Shown one piece after another: positions 22,712 through 35,345 of a stretch of 64,000 bases of DNA; position 1 is the first letter of the stretch, and every line of letters starts with the position of its first letter. The position numbers and the translations under genes were made by a program. This stretch comes from Pyrrhoderma lamaoense. Lineage: Eukaryota > Basidiomycota > Agaricomycetes > Hymenochaetales > Hymenochaetaceae. A model generated the notes under the pieces. The model saw nothing but the letters and a program-made list of their open reading frames with translations, was not told the DNA's origin and made no database searches. The stretch is from the NCBI GenBank assembly GCA_002794735.1, contig NBAZ01000030.1, positions 99,681-163,680 on the forward strand, read 5' to 3'.

Positions 22712-24793
22712 CTAATAGAGGTAATAATAAGATACTAAGAGAGAAACAGATGCAACTATGACAGCAAACGAAAGGTATAACGGGTATCTGAGAATTCCAA
22801 CAGTAGATACCGCACTTTCTGGGACTGGTAGAGATGGGGGTAGTAGGAGGGTAGAATCGGTGGTGATTGTAAATGGGGCTTCTCGAAAGTAATATCCTCA
22901 CCATCGGAAAATGAGATACATTCTGTCCATAGATCACCTTCGTATCCCGAGAGTTTTATTTTTGTCGAGAAACGGGTGTTTAGAGTGCGTATGCATGGTC
23001 CGAATAGTAGAGAACGACGAAAGTCATAAGGAATCCAGGCGCGTAAATCATTGTAACTCTTACCCAGCCATCCAATACTGTCCATATACCATGTGCTTTG
23101 TTTTGGATGCTCAGTGATAGACCATATTCAGATAACTCCATTCTTGGATGCTGTAGCAAACTCGACTGCTTCGCTATTGGACACCGGAGAGTAGGTTATC
23201 AAGGGAATAGAGAGTAGGCAAACGCTATATATTGTTTCACCGGATGCTGCGTTTCGCAGATAAATTTTACAAGAATATACCGAAGTGATCTCTATTCCGC
23301 TGGGTGAGAAGCAAACCAAGTGTGCACCCTGATTTATTGAGCCGTAGACAGATCGACCAGTTTCTGCATCCCATACTATAATTTCTTCAATAGATGCAGA
23401 GACGATACGAGAGCTATCGTGGGAGAAGTTCACGGACCCGGCCCGGCCTGAAAGGCCTTGTAGGGTGACAAGTTGCTCTCCACTCGATGCATCCCAAATG
23501 AGGATGGTATTATCCAACAAGTTTACTGCAATCTTCTTTCCATCCGAGGAGTAAACGAGTCTCTGGGAAGGTATAGAACAGAAGACGTCGCGTACAAACA
23601 GAGAAGGATATATCGATAAATGACTAGTTGACCAGAGAAGGGGGACCCCTTTCCATCATTACACTAAGGACCTTCCACGCTTTGATTCCAGTACTCATTA
23701 ATGCTACTACAAACTCTCCATCAGGGGAAATGGAAACAAAGATGGCCTCTTCTGAAAGTCCTTCAAACTGCTCCTGAATAATTTTACTGGCTGCGTCCCA
23801 CACTATAATATTATGCCTAGTGTCTCTTGACACTAGTCTTTCTCCATTCGCAGAGAACTTGACGAAGCTCATACGTATCCACTTTTCTTGGACTGGATTG
23901 ACGAGAGGAACTCCAGTAACTGCATCCTACACATGTATTCCTCCTGATGTTGCCGACATAATGCGTTTCCCGTCAGATGAGTATAAAATATCGTACAATA
24001 TGCTTTTGTCGTCATTAATTCTCGCAATAGGTGGTCTCTCATCAATGCGTTCGACACGTACAGAGCACCGGGTTTTACCTGCTTCATATGATGCTGAGCG
24101 ACGATAGAATTCTGCCGCATCAAGGGAAGAAAGGACATATAGATGTGAGGGGTGCTTTGCAGCATCGGTTGGAGGAACGTTTCGGGTTGGTCAATAGCAT
24201 CTTGCATAAAGGCTGTCAATTGTAGGTGTTTGTACTAAAATACTCATCTGTTAGCTGACCCGTAACGCAAGTTTACGTCGAACAATGTACCGCAAGCCAG
24301 TCGATGGCACCATTCAATGATACCCGTGCTTTCTCCCATGCTGAATATACCGACATAAAATGAGAATGCGATGCCTCTTCATAAGTAAGGCTCAGAATCT
24401 CGAATCAGAATAGTAGTCGATTAAGAGCGAATGTTTCTAGCTTGCGGGACAACTTGTTCGTGAAAACAGCTTCTTGTAGGTGCAAGGCCCAATTCCTGCA
24501 CACATATCGCAAATACCACGGAATATTTTCCGCTGTTCTCTTCTTGAGCTCGAGTACATCTATGTTCCTTCTGAACGACGTCTCCAAGTCACATGTATTG
24601 AATCGGAGATGCTTCTTCATCACATCAAAACAAAGATGTGCGATCCACATTTTCTGTTCTTTTTCGTCGATAAACCAATGCTTCCCGTGTGTACTCTCTG
24701 ACGTCAAGTAATCATATAAGGAGGCGTGGAATAGAATGGGCTGTCCAGGTTGGTTGGGATCAAACACAATCAGTGAGCGTAATGAAGTGAGGA
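22712..24793 (-). pseudogene. NLR-F: 5'-truncated NLR pseudogene
   Basis: The sequence covers only the last part of the helical region (from about 24793), the WD40 exon and the C-terminal tail. First exon, mini-exon and NACHT are missing; sequence similarity stops at 24793 and an LTR-like repeat begins. Lesions are TGG to TGA at 24407-24405 (RLLFW), TGG to TAG at 23929-23927 (GGIHVW), CGA to TGA at 23130-23128, a one-base loss near 24060 in the linker outside any long run, an extra base in the run at 23640-23644 and a missing base in the run at 22836-22840. With the last restored, the tail ends in the family's hydrophobic helix. The helical part is closest to NLR-A. It is a true pseudogene. 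Confidence 0.85.
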
Positions 24794-25241
24794 TGAGGCT
24801 GTAGTGAGGGATCAGTCAATTCCTCCCAGTCAACTCTCTGTCTTTTCACCCCCACCACCGATGTAGCTCTCTAATAGTCTCCTGTACTCTTTATCTACTT
24901 CTCTGCTGCTTTATTAGGCTGCCCGGGCGCGCTTGTAACGCTCTGACCGTATTGCAAGTCGTCCGGGCGGACTGAAATACGTACACTTTTACCTCAAACT
25001 ACAGTCTCGGTCGGGGCTCTCTTCTCTACGTTTCTACTACTTACACTGGTCTTTGAAGTCTCAGCTCGCTTCAAGGTCTCTATCTTTCTCTACGCTCCGG
25101 CCGAAGTCGAGTTACTCGCTTTTTAGCCCTCAAATCTGAGCCTGAGCATCATGACTAGTGTAGACAGACTCTAAACCCCAAGTCCTTGCCACTAAATACG
25201 ACACCAAGGTCAAATTCTGACCAAAAGTTTAGTTTTCACCA
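24794..25241 (+). repeat. LTR-like dispersed repeat, copy 3, 5'-truncated
   Basis: Matches the last ~450 bases of copies 1 and 2 (GCTCTGACCGTATTGCAAGTC near 24938, GGCCGAAGTCGAG near 25103, end TTTTCACC). It lacks the TATA box and the first ~140 bases. It joins the broken 5' end of NLR-F to the 3' end of NLR-G, so this looks like a deletion or recombination junction rather than a clean insertion. Confidence 0.6.
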
Positions 25242-25252
25242 TCAAGTATATA

Positions 25253-28200
25253 TCATATATAATAATAAAATGTGAAGAGAGAAACGAATACGATGACGAC
25301 AGCAAACGAAAGATAGTAACGAGAGGTAATGTAGCACCCAGTAGATGTCAACATATTTGGTGCTGTATTCTCAGGGACTAGTGGAGGTGATGATGATGTG
25401 AGGGGTAGTGCTGGTAGTGCTTGCGGAAGGGGCTGCTTGAAAGTAATATCCTCACCCTCGGAAAATGTGAAGCATTCTGTCCATCGATCTCCTTCATATC
25501 CCGAGAAGTGTATTTTTGTCGAGAAACGGGTGTTTAGAGTGCGTATGCACGATCCAAACAGTAAAGAACGACTAATATCTCCGGGAATCCATATGAGTAA
25601 ATTACCGTCACCTTTATCTAGCCATCTACCATAGCTCCCTTTCCACATGCTTTGTTCCGAGTGCTCATTGATAGACAATATTTGGATGATTCCATTCTCG
25701 AGTGCTATAGCAAAACTGATTGATCCGTTGGTAGACACAGGAGAGCGGATTACTGATGTTCCTCCGGAAAACAGTTTAGAAAGAAATAAATGAGTTCCGT
25801 ACGAGCAAGCACGAAAGATGATTTCACCAGTAGATGTATTCCGCAGATAAATTGTGTTATCCAATGCTGATGTAGCCCACTTCTCAATTTCTGTACCCTT
25901 TTTAACCGGACCATAGACGATTTGACCAGTTTTGGTATCCGAGATTATAAACCTCCTCCCAGATGCAGAGACAATACGAGAGCCATCGTGGGAGAATTGC
26001 ACGAATTCAAACGAGTCTGAAAGGCCTTGTATCTCAAGAAGTTGCTTGCCGCTCAATGCATCCCAGATGGGGAAAGCAGATCTATGCGACCGGGGGGTTG
26101 TAACAAGGAGGGTTAACGTGGTAATCAAGGTGCCGGCAATCATTTTTCCGTCAGGTGAATAAACAAGGTCATAGTACTAGTGATTACAGTCTTCCGATTC
26201 CAATTCCGTTGATAAGCGTCCATCTTTGACCTTCCACACTCTGGTCCTAGTATCTAGTGATGCTGCTACATATTCTCCACCAGGATGAATGGCGACAGAG
26301 TAAACTTTTCCTGATAGCCCTTCAAAACGATCCTGAATAACCTCACCACTGATCGCGTCCCATACTATAATCTTGTTGTTCCTGTTTCTTGATGCCAATC
26401 GTTCTCCATTCGCAGAGAACTTGACGGACTGGATTTCTTCCCACTGATTTGGAAACAGACCAACAAATGGAATACCACTCTCTACATCCCATACAAATAA
26501 GCCCTTTGATGTTGCCGACCTGATTTGTGTTCCATCTGAAGAATAAGAAATAGCGTACAACTTGCCGTCAGCCCCGTCATTAAAAATGCGTGCCGTAGGT
26601 GGTCTCTCATCAACACGTTCAACATATGCAAGAGTGCCAGGTTTTACTTGCTTCATGTAGTGTTGGGCGACGACAGAATTGTGTTTCCTCAAGGGGAGAA
26701 AGGACATATAGATGTGGGGGGTACACTCCAATATTGGTCCGGTAAATATCTTGAACTGTTCATTAGCATCTCGTAAAAAGGTTGTTAACTGAGGGTGTTC
26801 ATTCTGGTGTACTTTTATATTAGCTAATCTGGGTTTCGAACTCCCTATAAATTAACTCACCCCAAGCCAGTTGATGATATCTCTTAAGAACAATCCATAC
26901 TGACTCCTCCCCGAAGAATTTCTCCTAAGGTCTTCCAAGTGTCAAGACTTCTCCTTATCAGCTGCACGTGAGTAAGTATAGTAACCTCAATCCAAAAGAG
27001 CAATCGATTGAGAGCAAAGGTCTCTAACTCGTGTACCAATGCGTCCGTCAAAACAGCTTCTTGCAAGTGCGACTCCCAACTAAAGCAAACATATCGAAGG
27101 TGGTCTGGAATATTCTCCGCTATTCTCTTTTCAAGGTCAGGTATGTCTTCGTTCTTTCTGGAGGATGTCTTAAGACCACATATATTGAATCGAAGGTGCT
27201 TCTTCAACACATCAAAACAAACGTGTGCAATTCACCCTTTCTGTTTTTCCTCGTCAATAAACCATGCCCTCCCATGCGCGCTATCTGACGTCAAGTAATC
27301 ATGTAGTGAAGCGTGGAATAGAATGGGATGGCTTGATTGGATGGGGTCAAACACAATCAGAGAACGTAATGAAGTGAAAATGCTCCGTGAATCGATATCC
27401 AACATCTGATTAATGACATCCCAAGATAATTTCTCCTTTCCAAATAATACTAGTGAGAACACTCTCGGGAAGTTAATTCTTGTATCCTCGTCCCAGTATA
27501 GAGAATTTTCAAATATATATGCATAAAGATTATCGAGTGATCCTGATAGTGACTTTTCTGTTGCCAATCGCTTCAGCTCACGCCCCATACTCCCCAGCTT
27601 CTCTTTGATGAGTTTGATAGCCGTTGCAGCCCAGATGAATAATCCGTTTGCAGCAACGCTGAGAGCTCGTGCATTCTCCATCCAATTAGATCCCATTGTT
27701 ATCTCATCTAGACGCTCTAGTTCATCTTCGATGTAGCATAAAATATCATCTCTAGCGTCAGGTTCTTGATCAATCCAGATTTTGTATATACTCGGATCTT
27801 CCTTTGATGAGACAATATCGCTCTCCGGCCTACTAGTGAGAAGAAAGCGGTACCTAGCGGGAAGTGTGCGTAGTTCTTCCTTGAGCACCCTGATACACTC
27901 TTCACGAGGCCCTCGATCACCGCACTCGTCTAAGGCATCAAGAACAATAAGAACGTTCTCTTTGCTCCTATTTTTGTCCTTTTCTATAGCGAGAAGCAGA
28001 TCATGCAGCAACTTTATGAAATTCCTCTTTGCGGATGCGGACTGAGATTCATTATTTTCGTGTTCCAATTTGACAGCATCAGCGAACAATCGATCTCGAT
28101 TAGCCAGATCAACTGCGATTGTCCGAAAAATAGTCTTTGGATCGCTCCATCCTCTCACAAAATATTGTTCTGATCCAATCTGGCTTCGGTGATTGAGCGC

Positions 28201-28656
28201 GACCGTTGCAGCGACCGTACTTTTTCCCGTACCAGCACCTCCATATAAAAGGAGTACATTAGGCGCTTTCGTATCCCAGAACCACTTGTTAATTTTCTGA
28301 AGGAGCTTGATACGTGTTCCTTTCGAGCACTCTCTTCGAGCAGGTCTAGTTGAAATACTTAGTTTGAGTCTCTCATATCTGTTAGTAAGATCGACGTCAT
28401 TATAAATCCCATGATTCATAGTAACAAACATACTTATCATGAGCTTATACCTTCTTTCATTATTACCTTTTTAACGAGTAAAGACGATAAGTTTTTCTGA
28501 CGTCATCACAAAATTAGTCGTCTTACCGACTAGTGAGACGTCTTGGTTGTTGATGCTCACAGTCCCAGTAATATTGACATTCGTCTGGTTGCCAGCCACA
28601 TCATGATAAGTCCCAAACTCTGCCTGACTCCTGTCTCCCATTTGCTCGAAGGGCAT
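25253..28656 (-). pseudogene. NLR-G: tail-anchored NACHT-WD40 protein with nonsense codons
   Basis: Exons are 28656-28527 (MPFEQMGDRSQAEFG, then GNQTNVN), a 16-base mini-exon 28466-28451, NACHT exon 28378-26861 and WD40 exon 26803-25253. The P-loop is GGAGTGKS and Walker B is LIVLDALDECG. Lesions are TGG to TGA at 27234-27232 (KQKRW in E), TAG at 26179-26177 between the first and second WD40 repeats, and one base missing from the run at 26909-26912. With that base restored the exons total 3216 bases, 1072 codons. The C-terminal region is intact and ends in a hydrophobic helix (YLSFAVVIVFVSLFTF then YYYI). The WD40 repeats are more diverged than in B, D or E. A MITE sits 84 bases upstream of the start codon. 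Confidence 0.83.
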
Positions 28657-28739
28657 GGCACGAAATGAAGACGTCTGCGAGATTAGATCGTACTATCGAT
28701 TCCGATGACTTTAATATCAATAAAAGTGCATCACACATA

Positions 28740-28950
28740 CTATACTCCACAAAAGTTTTGCGACACACCTTGTAATTCATCTGTCTTAGATATTGTACAA
28801 GAACTAAACGTCTTCGTTCTAATCAAATATGTATGTTAGCTAAAGATAATAGATAGAATTATATGTATATAAATTAATAATACTATATACTAAGTCTATA
28901 TATTTTTTCATTAAAATCTCATGCTGTCGCAAAACTTTTGTGGAGTATAG
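28740..28950. mobile_element. MITE copy 1 (TA-flanked, 211 bp)
   Basis: Non-autonomous DNA transposon with perfect 26-base terminal inverted repeats (outer part CTATACTCCACAAAAG at the left, its complement at the right), flanked by TA on both sides (28738-28739 and 28951-28952). Interior is AT-rich and non-coding. The copy at 47688-47898 is in opposite orientation, the same length, and differs at one position. The TA target suggests mobilisation by a Tc1/mariner/pogo-type transposase, not present here. Confidence 0.93.
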
Positions 28951-28952
28951 TA

Positions 28953-30430
28953 CACGTGTGTCCCGGGCATATATAGAGTAATATTTATCTGATAATAACT
29001 TTAGGGGTATAAGATATTGATACACATGGCTCAATTTCTTACTATCTCTTATTTCACTGTGTATATAAGGTATTTAGCCTGATGTATACTCTTGTAAGGG
29101 ATCCTTACTGCACTGAACCTATGTATTCAACGCTTCTGTTCATGCTCTTATGTTAATTTTCCTCCTAATTTCTAAGGTATGTGTATTACATACCGTCTAA
29201 TCTAATCAGCTTTATCAACTCTTCATAAAGTATCACTCACTTATATAGTATATATCTCTGACCTAGTATCACACTATCCCTGACCTGATATCACGAACAG
29301 GTCAAAGTTGAAGTGATCCGTCATGAGATGCGTCGTAAAATTAACACATTTTAGCTAACAGACATATGAAAGAAGATGATAGAATGATATATATTGAAAG
29401 AAGAGATTGATAGTAATGATGTCTGATGTTGTATTTCATAGGTAGATAGACTTATTATGCTGAAGCGATCCACTTCCCATTTAAGGGATATAATTGCTAA
29501 AAGCACCCTTTCGGTTGGACTACGGGCGATTTGTCCAAATTCAGTACCTGCATCATTAAATCGTTTCCAACTTAAAACACTGTAAAAAGAAGGAGAAGAA
29601 CGAAACTAGCTGAGGTTGGATGCTCTTCAAAGACATACTGTCCTAGTTATACTACATTAGCTCTCTTGACTGATGGAGAATAAGTCTAACGAGAAGTACT
29701 ATACATTCTCACGTTCGACTCAAGAAAGCTATTTTTCATCAAAGTAGTTATACATCTGACTTTGGATACTCATATTCCTATTGCTCCTTGTATATATTCT
29801 CTCATGAGATAGTAACTGAGAAAAGAAAAACAGCATGGGCTGTCTTTGATCGAAGAAAAGACGTATGGAGTGTGATTTCTGTTGTTGGATGAGAAAAAGT
29901 ACTAAGCGGCACAAAAGCATCTTCTAGGACGGGTTTTCATTTTGAGTGGCTGTTTCGCTTTGTACATAGCGCGTACACATGCTGGAATCAAGCAATCGTA
30001 AATTGATATATACATGTAATTACAGTAGACGTAATGGCCCAAACAACGGGGTGAGCTGACTGAACTTTTTTCTTTCCAAGATATGAGAACTGACCAATGG
30101 CACACTCCGATAGATTCTCCTTGCCCTATTGATAGGAGAAGATCGAATAGTTTGCAATTTCAAATCTCCCATTGACGATGATTCTTCGTCCCTTTGTATA
30201 ATTTATTAGAGATAGAAATGAAACATTGGGAAGAAGAGCGTAATACAAGCACGTACAACAAACCAGCCTTTGACTCGCTTGCATGTTTATTTGGAAGCGA
30301 GCTGCACTGCATATATCTGGCGATGGTTAGGCCAATAATAGAAGCTTTGAGCCACCCAGAGCTCACAATAGTATATATATATCTATCTTCGTTATAGCCA
30401 CCATCCTCATCTCTTCCTTCTCCCAACAAC
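28953..30430. other. Intergenic, AT-rich, between NLR-G and gene I
   Basis: No gene is supported. It contains one small WD40 relic (annotated separately at 29457-29560). The rest is AT-rich without recognisable protein similarity. The last part is the 5' flank of gene I; a TATATATATAT stretch at about 30370-30381 lies some 50 bases before its start codon. Confidence 0.5.
29457..29560 (-). pseudogene. WD40 relic of an NLR unit
   Basis: The plus strand reads GAAGCGATCCACTTCCC, then GCACCCTTTCGGTTGGACTA, closely paralleling the codons for GPI..GA.LVSFSPNGKWITS in B, D and E. The frame is broken. It probably marks the former end of the array. Confidence 0.5.
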
Positions 30431-33400
30431 ATGACGAAATACTACATTTTTAAAGGTTTATACTTTTCTATCATTCCGCTTATAATGCTGAGATCGACTA
30501 TTATTTTAGCTCTGAATAACAATATCTGTGGATCTCTAGCGGATGGGCTGACTGAAATTACACCACACGATGGTCTTCGCGTGGAGGTTTTCCTTGGTGG
30601 GACAACTCAGATTATCCCGCTTCCTCTCCCATCTAACAAGGAGAGTACTTGGAATACATCTATTCCTGTGTATGTTTGACATTTTTGTGGGATCTTTCGG
30701 TGGTACCATACTAATAAATGACTTTATAGACGCACAATAGGCAAACCCACACCACAAGTATGCATAGACGTGCCTTGCAATTATGAGGACACCCACCCTG
30801 TACATGGTTTGTCAATGTTTGATTTAAGTGACTTGGAGACATCAGGTTAGATATAACATCTGAGAGCATGACATCTTTACGACATCTTTACACATCTAAC
30901 AATATATCATACACTAGCCCAACATTCTATTGCTTTCACATTCAAACTACGGGGATCGGGCGGATCGGAATCATACAACACCATTTGTCTCCAACCACGC
31001 CTATCAGACTCTAATAAGAATGTTGAGCTTGCACTAAAACTTCTCTTATATGATGCTTTAGGTCCTGATACCACGGTCAAGGCCGTAGAAGAGCTAATTG
31101 ATGAAGAGTTAGCCAAATTGAAACGCTGTTTTCTCCTAGCTGAAGCTTTCAAAGAAATTCATTTACCTGCATTACACGGTCACATAGGCCATATCTCTCT
31201 TAATCATCTTGAAAATAATGTAAGTGGGTATGATTATCATATATCAGATATAATTAATATCATTGGATAGGAATATATTGGAAGGATGCTGGCTTTGATT
31301 TTAGCTCTCTACTCGGTACGTTGACTCCATAGCTTTCACTTATCAAGGATAGTCATGCTCAAACAAAGCAGACGGCATCGAACCATATAGGGAATTCTTT
31401 AGGCTATCATATTGGTAACCTATGTAATCTGCATGTGTATTATCTGTTCGCCTATGCCGCACCTTACATCGATCAACATATGAAGTTTCGTCCATGGGCT
31501 ATCAATGCGCTATTTGATCTTACTATTTTAGCCCGTGAATTAGTCTGGAAACACTATCACAAAGAAAAACGTAGGGTGTAATCAGTTCTCTTAAGATATA
31601 CCAAAATAACCTATTTTGTAGGTTTTTCCGAGGTTAAACTAATAAATTCAGATCGGCTATCATACTTTATAAGCAAAGTTCTTGAGCTCGCGCACACACT
31701 AGGCTCTGGTGAAATGAATACTCCTAATTCGGAACATTGGTCTGGTGAAGTTGAGAATCCTTTATTCGAAGGTGCGTCAATGACATAGACATGGTCATCG
31801 AACTATTGCATTTACCAAGCCCTCCTTGCAGAAATGTATCCTTATTCAAATCCAGACCACAATAAAAACATCCGATCTGGCCAGCGATTATGCTCGGAGA
31901 ATACGTGTATTGATGTTTTGGACCGTATAAACGAGTGGGCACAAAATACCGATCTCCCTAATATTTGCTGGCTGGTTGGTGGTATTAGAGCCGGGAAGAC
32001 TACGATTGCATTAACCGTTGCCGAAGAGTATCAACGCAAAAACCAGCTTGGATGTTTCTTCAAATATGGAAGAGAAGGTGGCAGTTACAATATTATTTCG
32101 ACTATCGCAAACCATCTCTCCAGTACTGATGACAACGTCAGGAAGGCTATGAGGGAGAGCTCAGAACGCGCCAACAGGCTTTCGACGATACCCGATCCTT
32201 TCGAGTTGTTCTTACAAAATCCACTTCAAAAGGTCAAAGGTCTGATTAAAAAGCCAGTTCTTATTGTGATTGACTCTATGGATGCGGGAGACACGGATAT
32301 TAGGTTCCATGATGTACTCAAAGATAGATTGAGAAAGTTGCCACCTAACTTCCGATTCCTCATCACAACAAGACCAACATATTCTAGTGAACCTCATATA
32401 GACGAAACTTCGGAGCCACCGGGAGAGACTATAATTAACTTGGACTACAGATCCGATGAAAGGAAGAAAGATGTTTGCAAGTTCATCAATTATCAATTTG
32501 GATTGATGAGGGAAAAGGGTCTCCTAGTGGTTCCGGAGGACTGGAGGTGGGATGACGGAATGAAGATACTTGAAGAAGCCGCAGATGGATTTTTTATCTG
32601 GGCATCCGCTGCAGTTGAGTTTGTTGAAGGGGATGATAATGAACGTTTCGACCGTCTAGATAGACTTGTCAAAGATACACATATTCTCGACCTCAGCCCG
32701 TTGTATAAAGCAACAATCAACAAATACATATACAACGATTATCTTGAAACGAAAGACCGCAACATGATTATTTTTATATTCTTCGCTGCTTCACATATGT
32801 CATCTAGCACGATCTCAGAAATTGACAGTATACTAGGACTTCACAAGACACCATGGGCAACGAAAAATATTTTTGTCAGGTTTGGATTGTTAGTCGAATA
32901 TCAACGCGACCCAGACCGGCCAGTAGAAGCTCGAGCACATCCTTCATTTTACAGATATTTACAATCCAATCTCTGTACAGAGGACATTGGGGAGAGAGGG
33001 TATAGCTTTGCTACGCTTCCGAAGGCTGATATTGCCTTAGGATGCTTTAACGTCATCGAAAATTGCTTCGAGCGCAACTTCGACAGGTTAAGTCCTCGTC
33101 CTTGGACCAATACGCGGGATCCTCGTCTCGAATACACAATTAAGGAGGAATCCACAATCTGTCTCCGGTATGCTTGTTATAACTGGGTAAGCCATCTTCA
33201 AGATGCACCGTACTCGAAGGAGTTAAGAGACGCAATATGTGTGTTCGCAAAGAACCACTTGGAATATTGGCTTGAAGTGTTAATTGTGATGAAGCAATGC
33301 GATAATCGATCGAAGACTGCACTGTCTGGTGCTATCGCTTGGCTTGGGGTGAGTTTATAGTATTTGAATTGCGTTTCTCCATCTCAAATCTGATCAATTG

Positions 33401-33480
33401 CATAGGACAACGATTCAGAGTTGTCAGATGTTCTTAAATATGCTTGCGATCATGCTCAGATATATACAGGGCGCATGTAA
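30431..33480 (+). CDS. Gene I: C2-like / NACHT protein without WD40 domain
   Basis: Plus-strand STAND protein paralogous to gene J. Exons: 30431-30455 (MTKYYIFK), 30510-30669, 30730-30845, 30918-31219, probably an 11-base exon 31305-31315, then 31353-31570, 31622-31771, 31832-33348 and 33406-33480. Exons 1-4 encode a C2-like fold (RVEVFLGG..., ESTWNTSIPV, FTFKLRGSG), followed by a helical segment (PYIDQHMKFRPWAINALFD) and the NACHT region: P-loop GGIRAGKT, a Walker B variant VLIVIDSMD, and RFLITTRP. The helical part ends AIAWLG at the same GT donor position as in J and the array NLRs. The next exon (DNDSELSDVLKY...) encodes only 24 residues of the linker and stops at TAA. No WD40 sequence was seen downstream, so either the sensor was lost or this is a sensor-less form. 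No frameshift is needed; exon 5 is the least certain part. Confidence 0.78.
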
Positions 33481-35345
33481 GAATGCCTACACACTCATTA
33501 TGTAAACTCTAGATTGACTTCGAAATTTCCAAGATCTGGGAACCATTCAGAAGTCCAGCTCCCCGAGGAGGATGAATAAGTAGTGTCTTCTAGCAAACAA
33601 TATACATCTATGCTCAGATAGGCGAGTTTAAACACAAGGACGGAAGTATACTAACAGAAACCCCATGAAACTCTTAACACACTCACATAAATCACAATTT
33701 CTTCTCTTACATCTGATATTGTATTAAACATAAAGATCGTTTCAACTGCTTGTCTAGCTTATAGTTGCTTGTATTAATTAAGTTTATTTATACGACATAT
33801 GATCACATCCTATTGACTGTCTGAATAAGTAAACTGTCAATATCCTACGTTTCGCTTCCTTTGAACACTTTGAGCTGCTATGGCCTTCGCCCTTCACTTC
33901 TATATAAGGTTAAAGATGTAATTGCACAAATATTATAATATTATAATTGAAATAATACACGTGCATATACGATAAGTATACACGGCTATGTCCTGGGCCC
34001 TGTCTTTCTTGTTACAATTGACCCTCGACTTGGGTGAGTATCATAAGACAAGACTATCTAGCGTATCGAATGATTACATACCCCTTATTGAAAAGGAACA
34101 AAAGTAATATTACATACTACTGCACTAGATGGAACAGCACAATAACACTACCTAGTTACATCAGAACAAGAACAGAGGTGTAAATGAGATTACCCCGGGG
34201 ACGAAGATAGGTGGCTCTCAACATCCTATCTCGGATTGACATACATGTTTATACGTTACTACCACCCAACCACTCACGAAATAAAGAAGACGCAATACGA
34301 AAAGCGCTACGTATATAATCAAACTGCGCAGCACACCCTTCCGAACAAAAGAACCACAGCCCCCCTCCCTTCTCGCTTACATACGCCCCCTCCCAACAGT
34401 TATTTCTAATCATAACACACCCTATTCGCTAACCATTGAGACCAGAGAATTTTACTCACTGCACCCTAAATATACTCACGGGAAGCAATTCCTTCATCTT
34501 GCCGGAAACAATCATAAGCCCACCACAAGCCTTACTTCCCGATTACATATTCACATACATGTCATATAAAGAGCAAAATGTATGGATTTCTCAAGTAGAC
34601 TTCTTTACTCACTCTCCCGCCTTGACCTCCCCTCTCTTCTCTTTCTACTAAGTTGTAATATGAATTGTAGCATAGCGTATAGTAATCATCCTGACTCTAC
34701 CTAGGGAAGATTAGGTATGTACACCATGTGGGACGGATTACTCAGGTTTTCTTAAGTTCCATATGTTTCGCAGACGTGGGAAGGTAAAGAGGTGAGTGAG
34801 GCGATGGACCTGAAGTGACTCTATTAATAAGCCAGGTTTCTGCATTATAGCTTCTAAAGGGAGTTAGTGGTTAGGCAGGACAGGGCAATGTATGGGGAGC
34901 TCGGTGATCACTGGAAGAGCAGATAGGAGTTGTAACAGTGTTTATCACCCAAATACAGCAAGGGCGAGTATGATATTCAGCAGGGGACGCATTGTGATAC
35001 GTTAGGCTAATGGAGAGATTGAAGGGATAAGATTAACGAAGAAAGAAGATCAGAACGTCATGATAACCATATGAAGCCTGAGTCTGGGCGATGGGAAATA
35101 GATTATATTTAATGCAAGGGTGCCGGAGTTTATTTAATGTAGGATGCGAAGAGGATGTATAGTAAGCTAGGTGGTGTGACTTTGTTAAATCATTTTGTCA
35201 AAGAGTAGGTGCATGGACAACCCCTTCTTTGTACTTCTCAAATATCGTTTCGGGATTTCGAGATGTGTTGTTTGGAAGATGTCATATGGTAGGGGGATTA
35301 TGTCATAAGTGAGAATGAATGAAGCTGTTGAACTAGACCCGTCAT
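33481..35345. other. Intergenic between gene I and TOM22
   Basis: No coding region, RNA gene or repeat was recognised. No remnant of a WD40 domain was seen after gene I. The part next to 35345 is the 3' flank of the minus-strand TOM22. Confidence 0.5.

Noticed and set aside
28740..28950. MITE as a long non-coding RNA or hairpin precursor
   Set aside because: Perfect terminal repeats, TA flanks and an inverted identical copy elsewhere are fully explained by transposition. Nothing shows it is a functional RNA.
33481..35345. WD40 domain of gene I hidden behind a long intron
   Set aside because: I found no GHT..V.SV.FSPDG-like or W-D-terminated segments in any plus-strand frame before TOM22.
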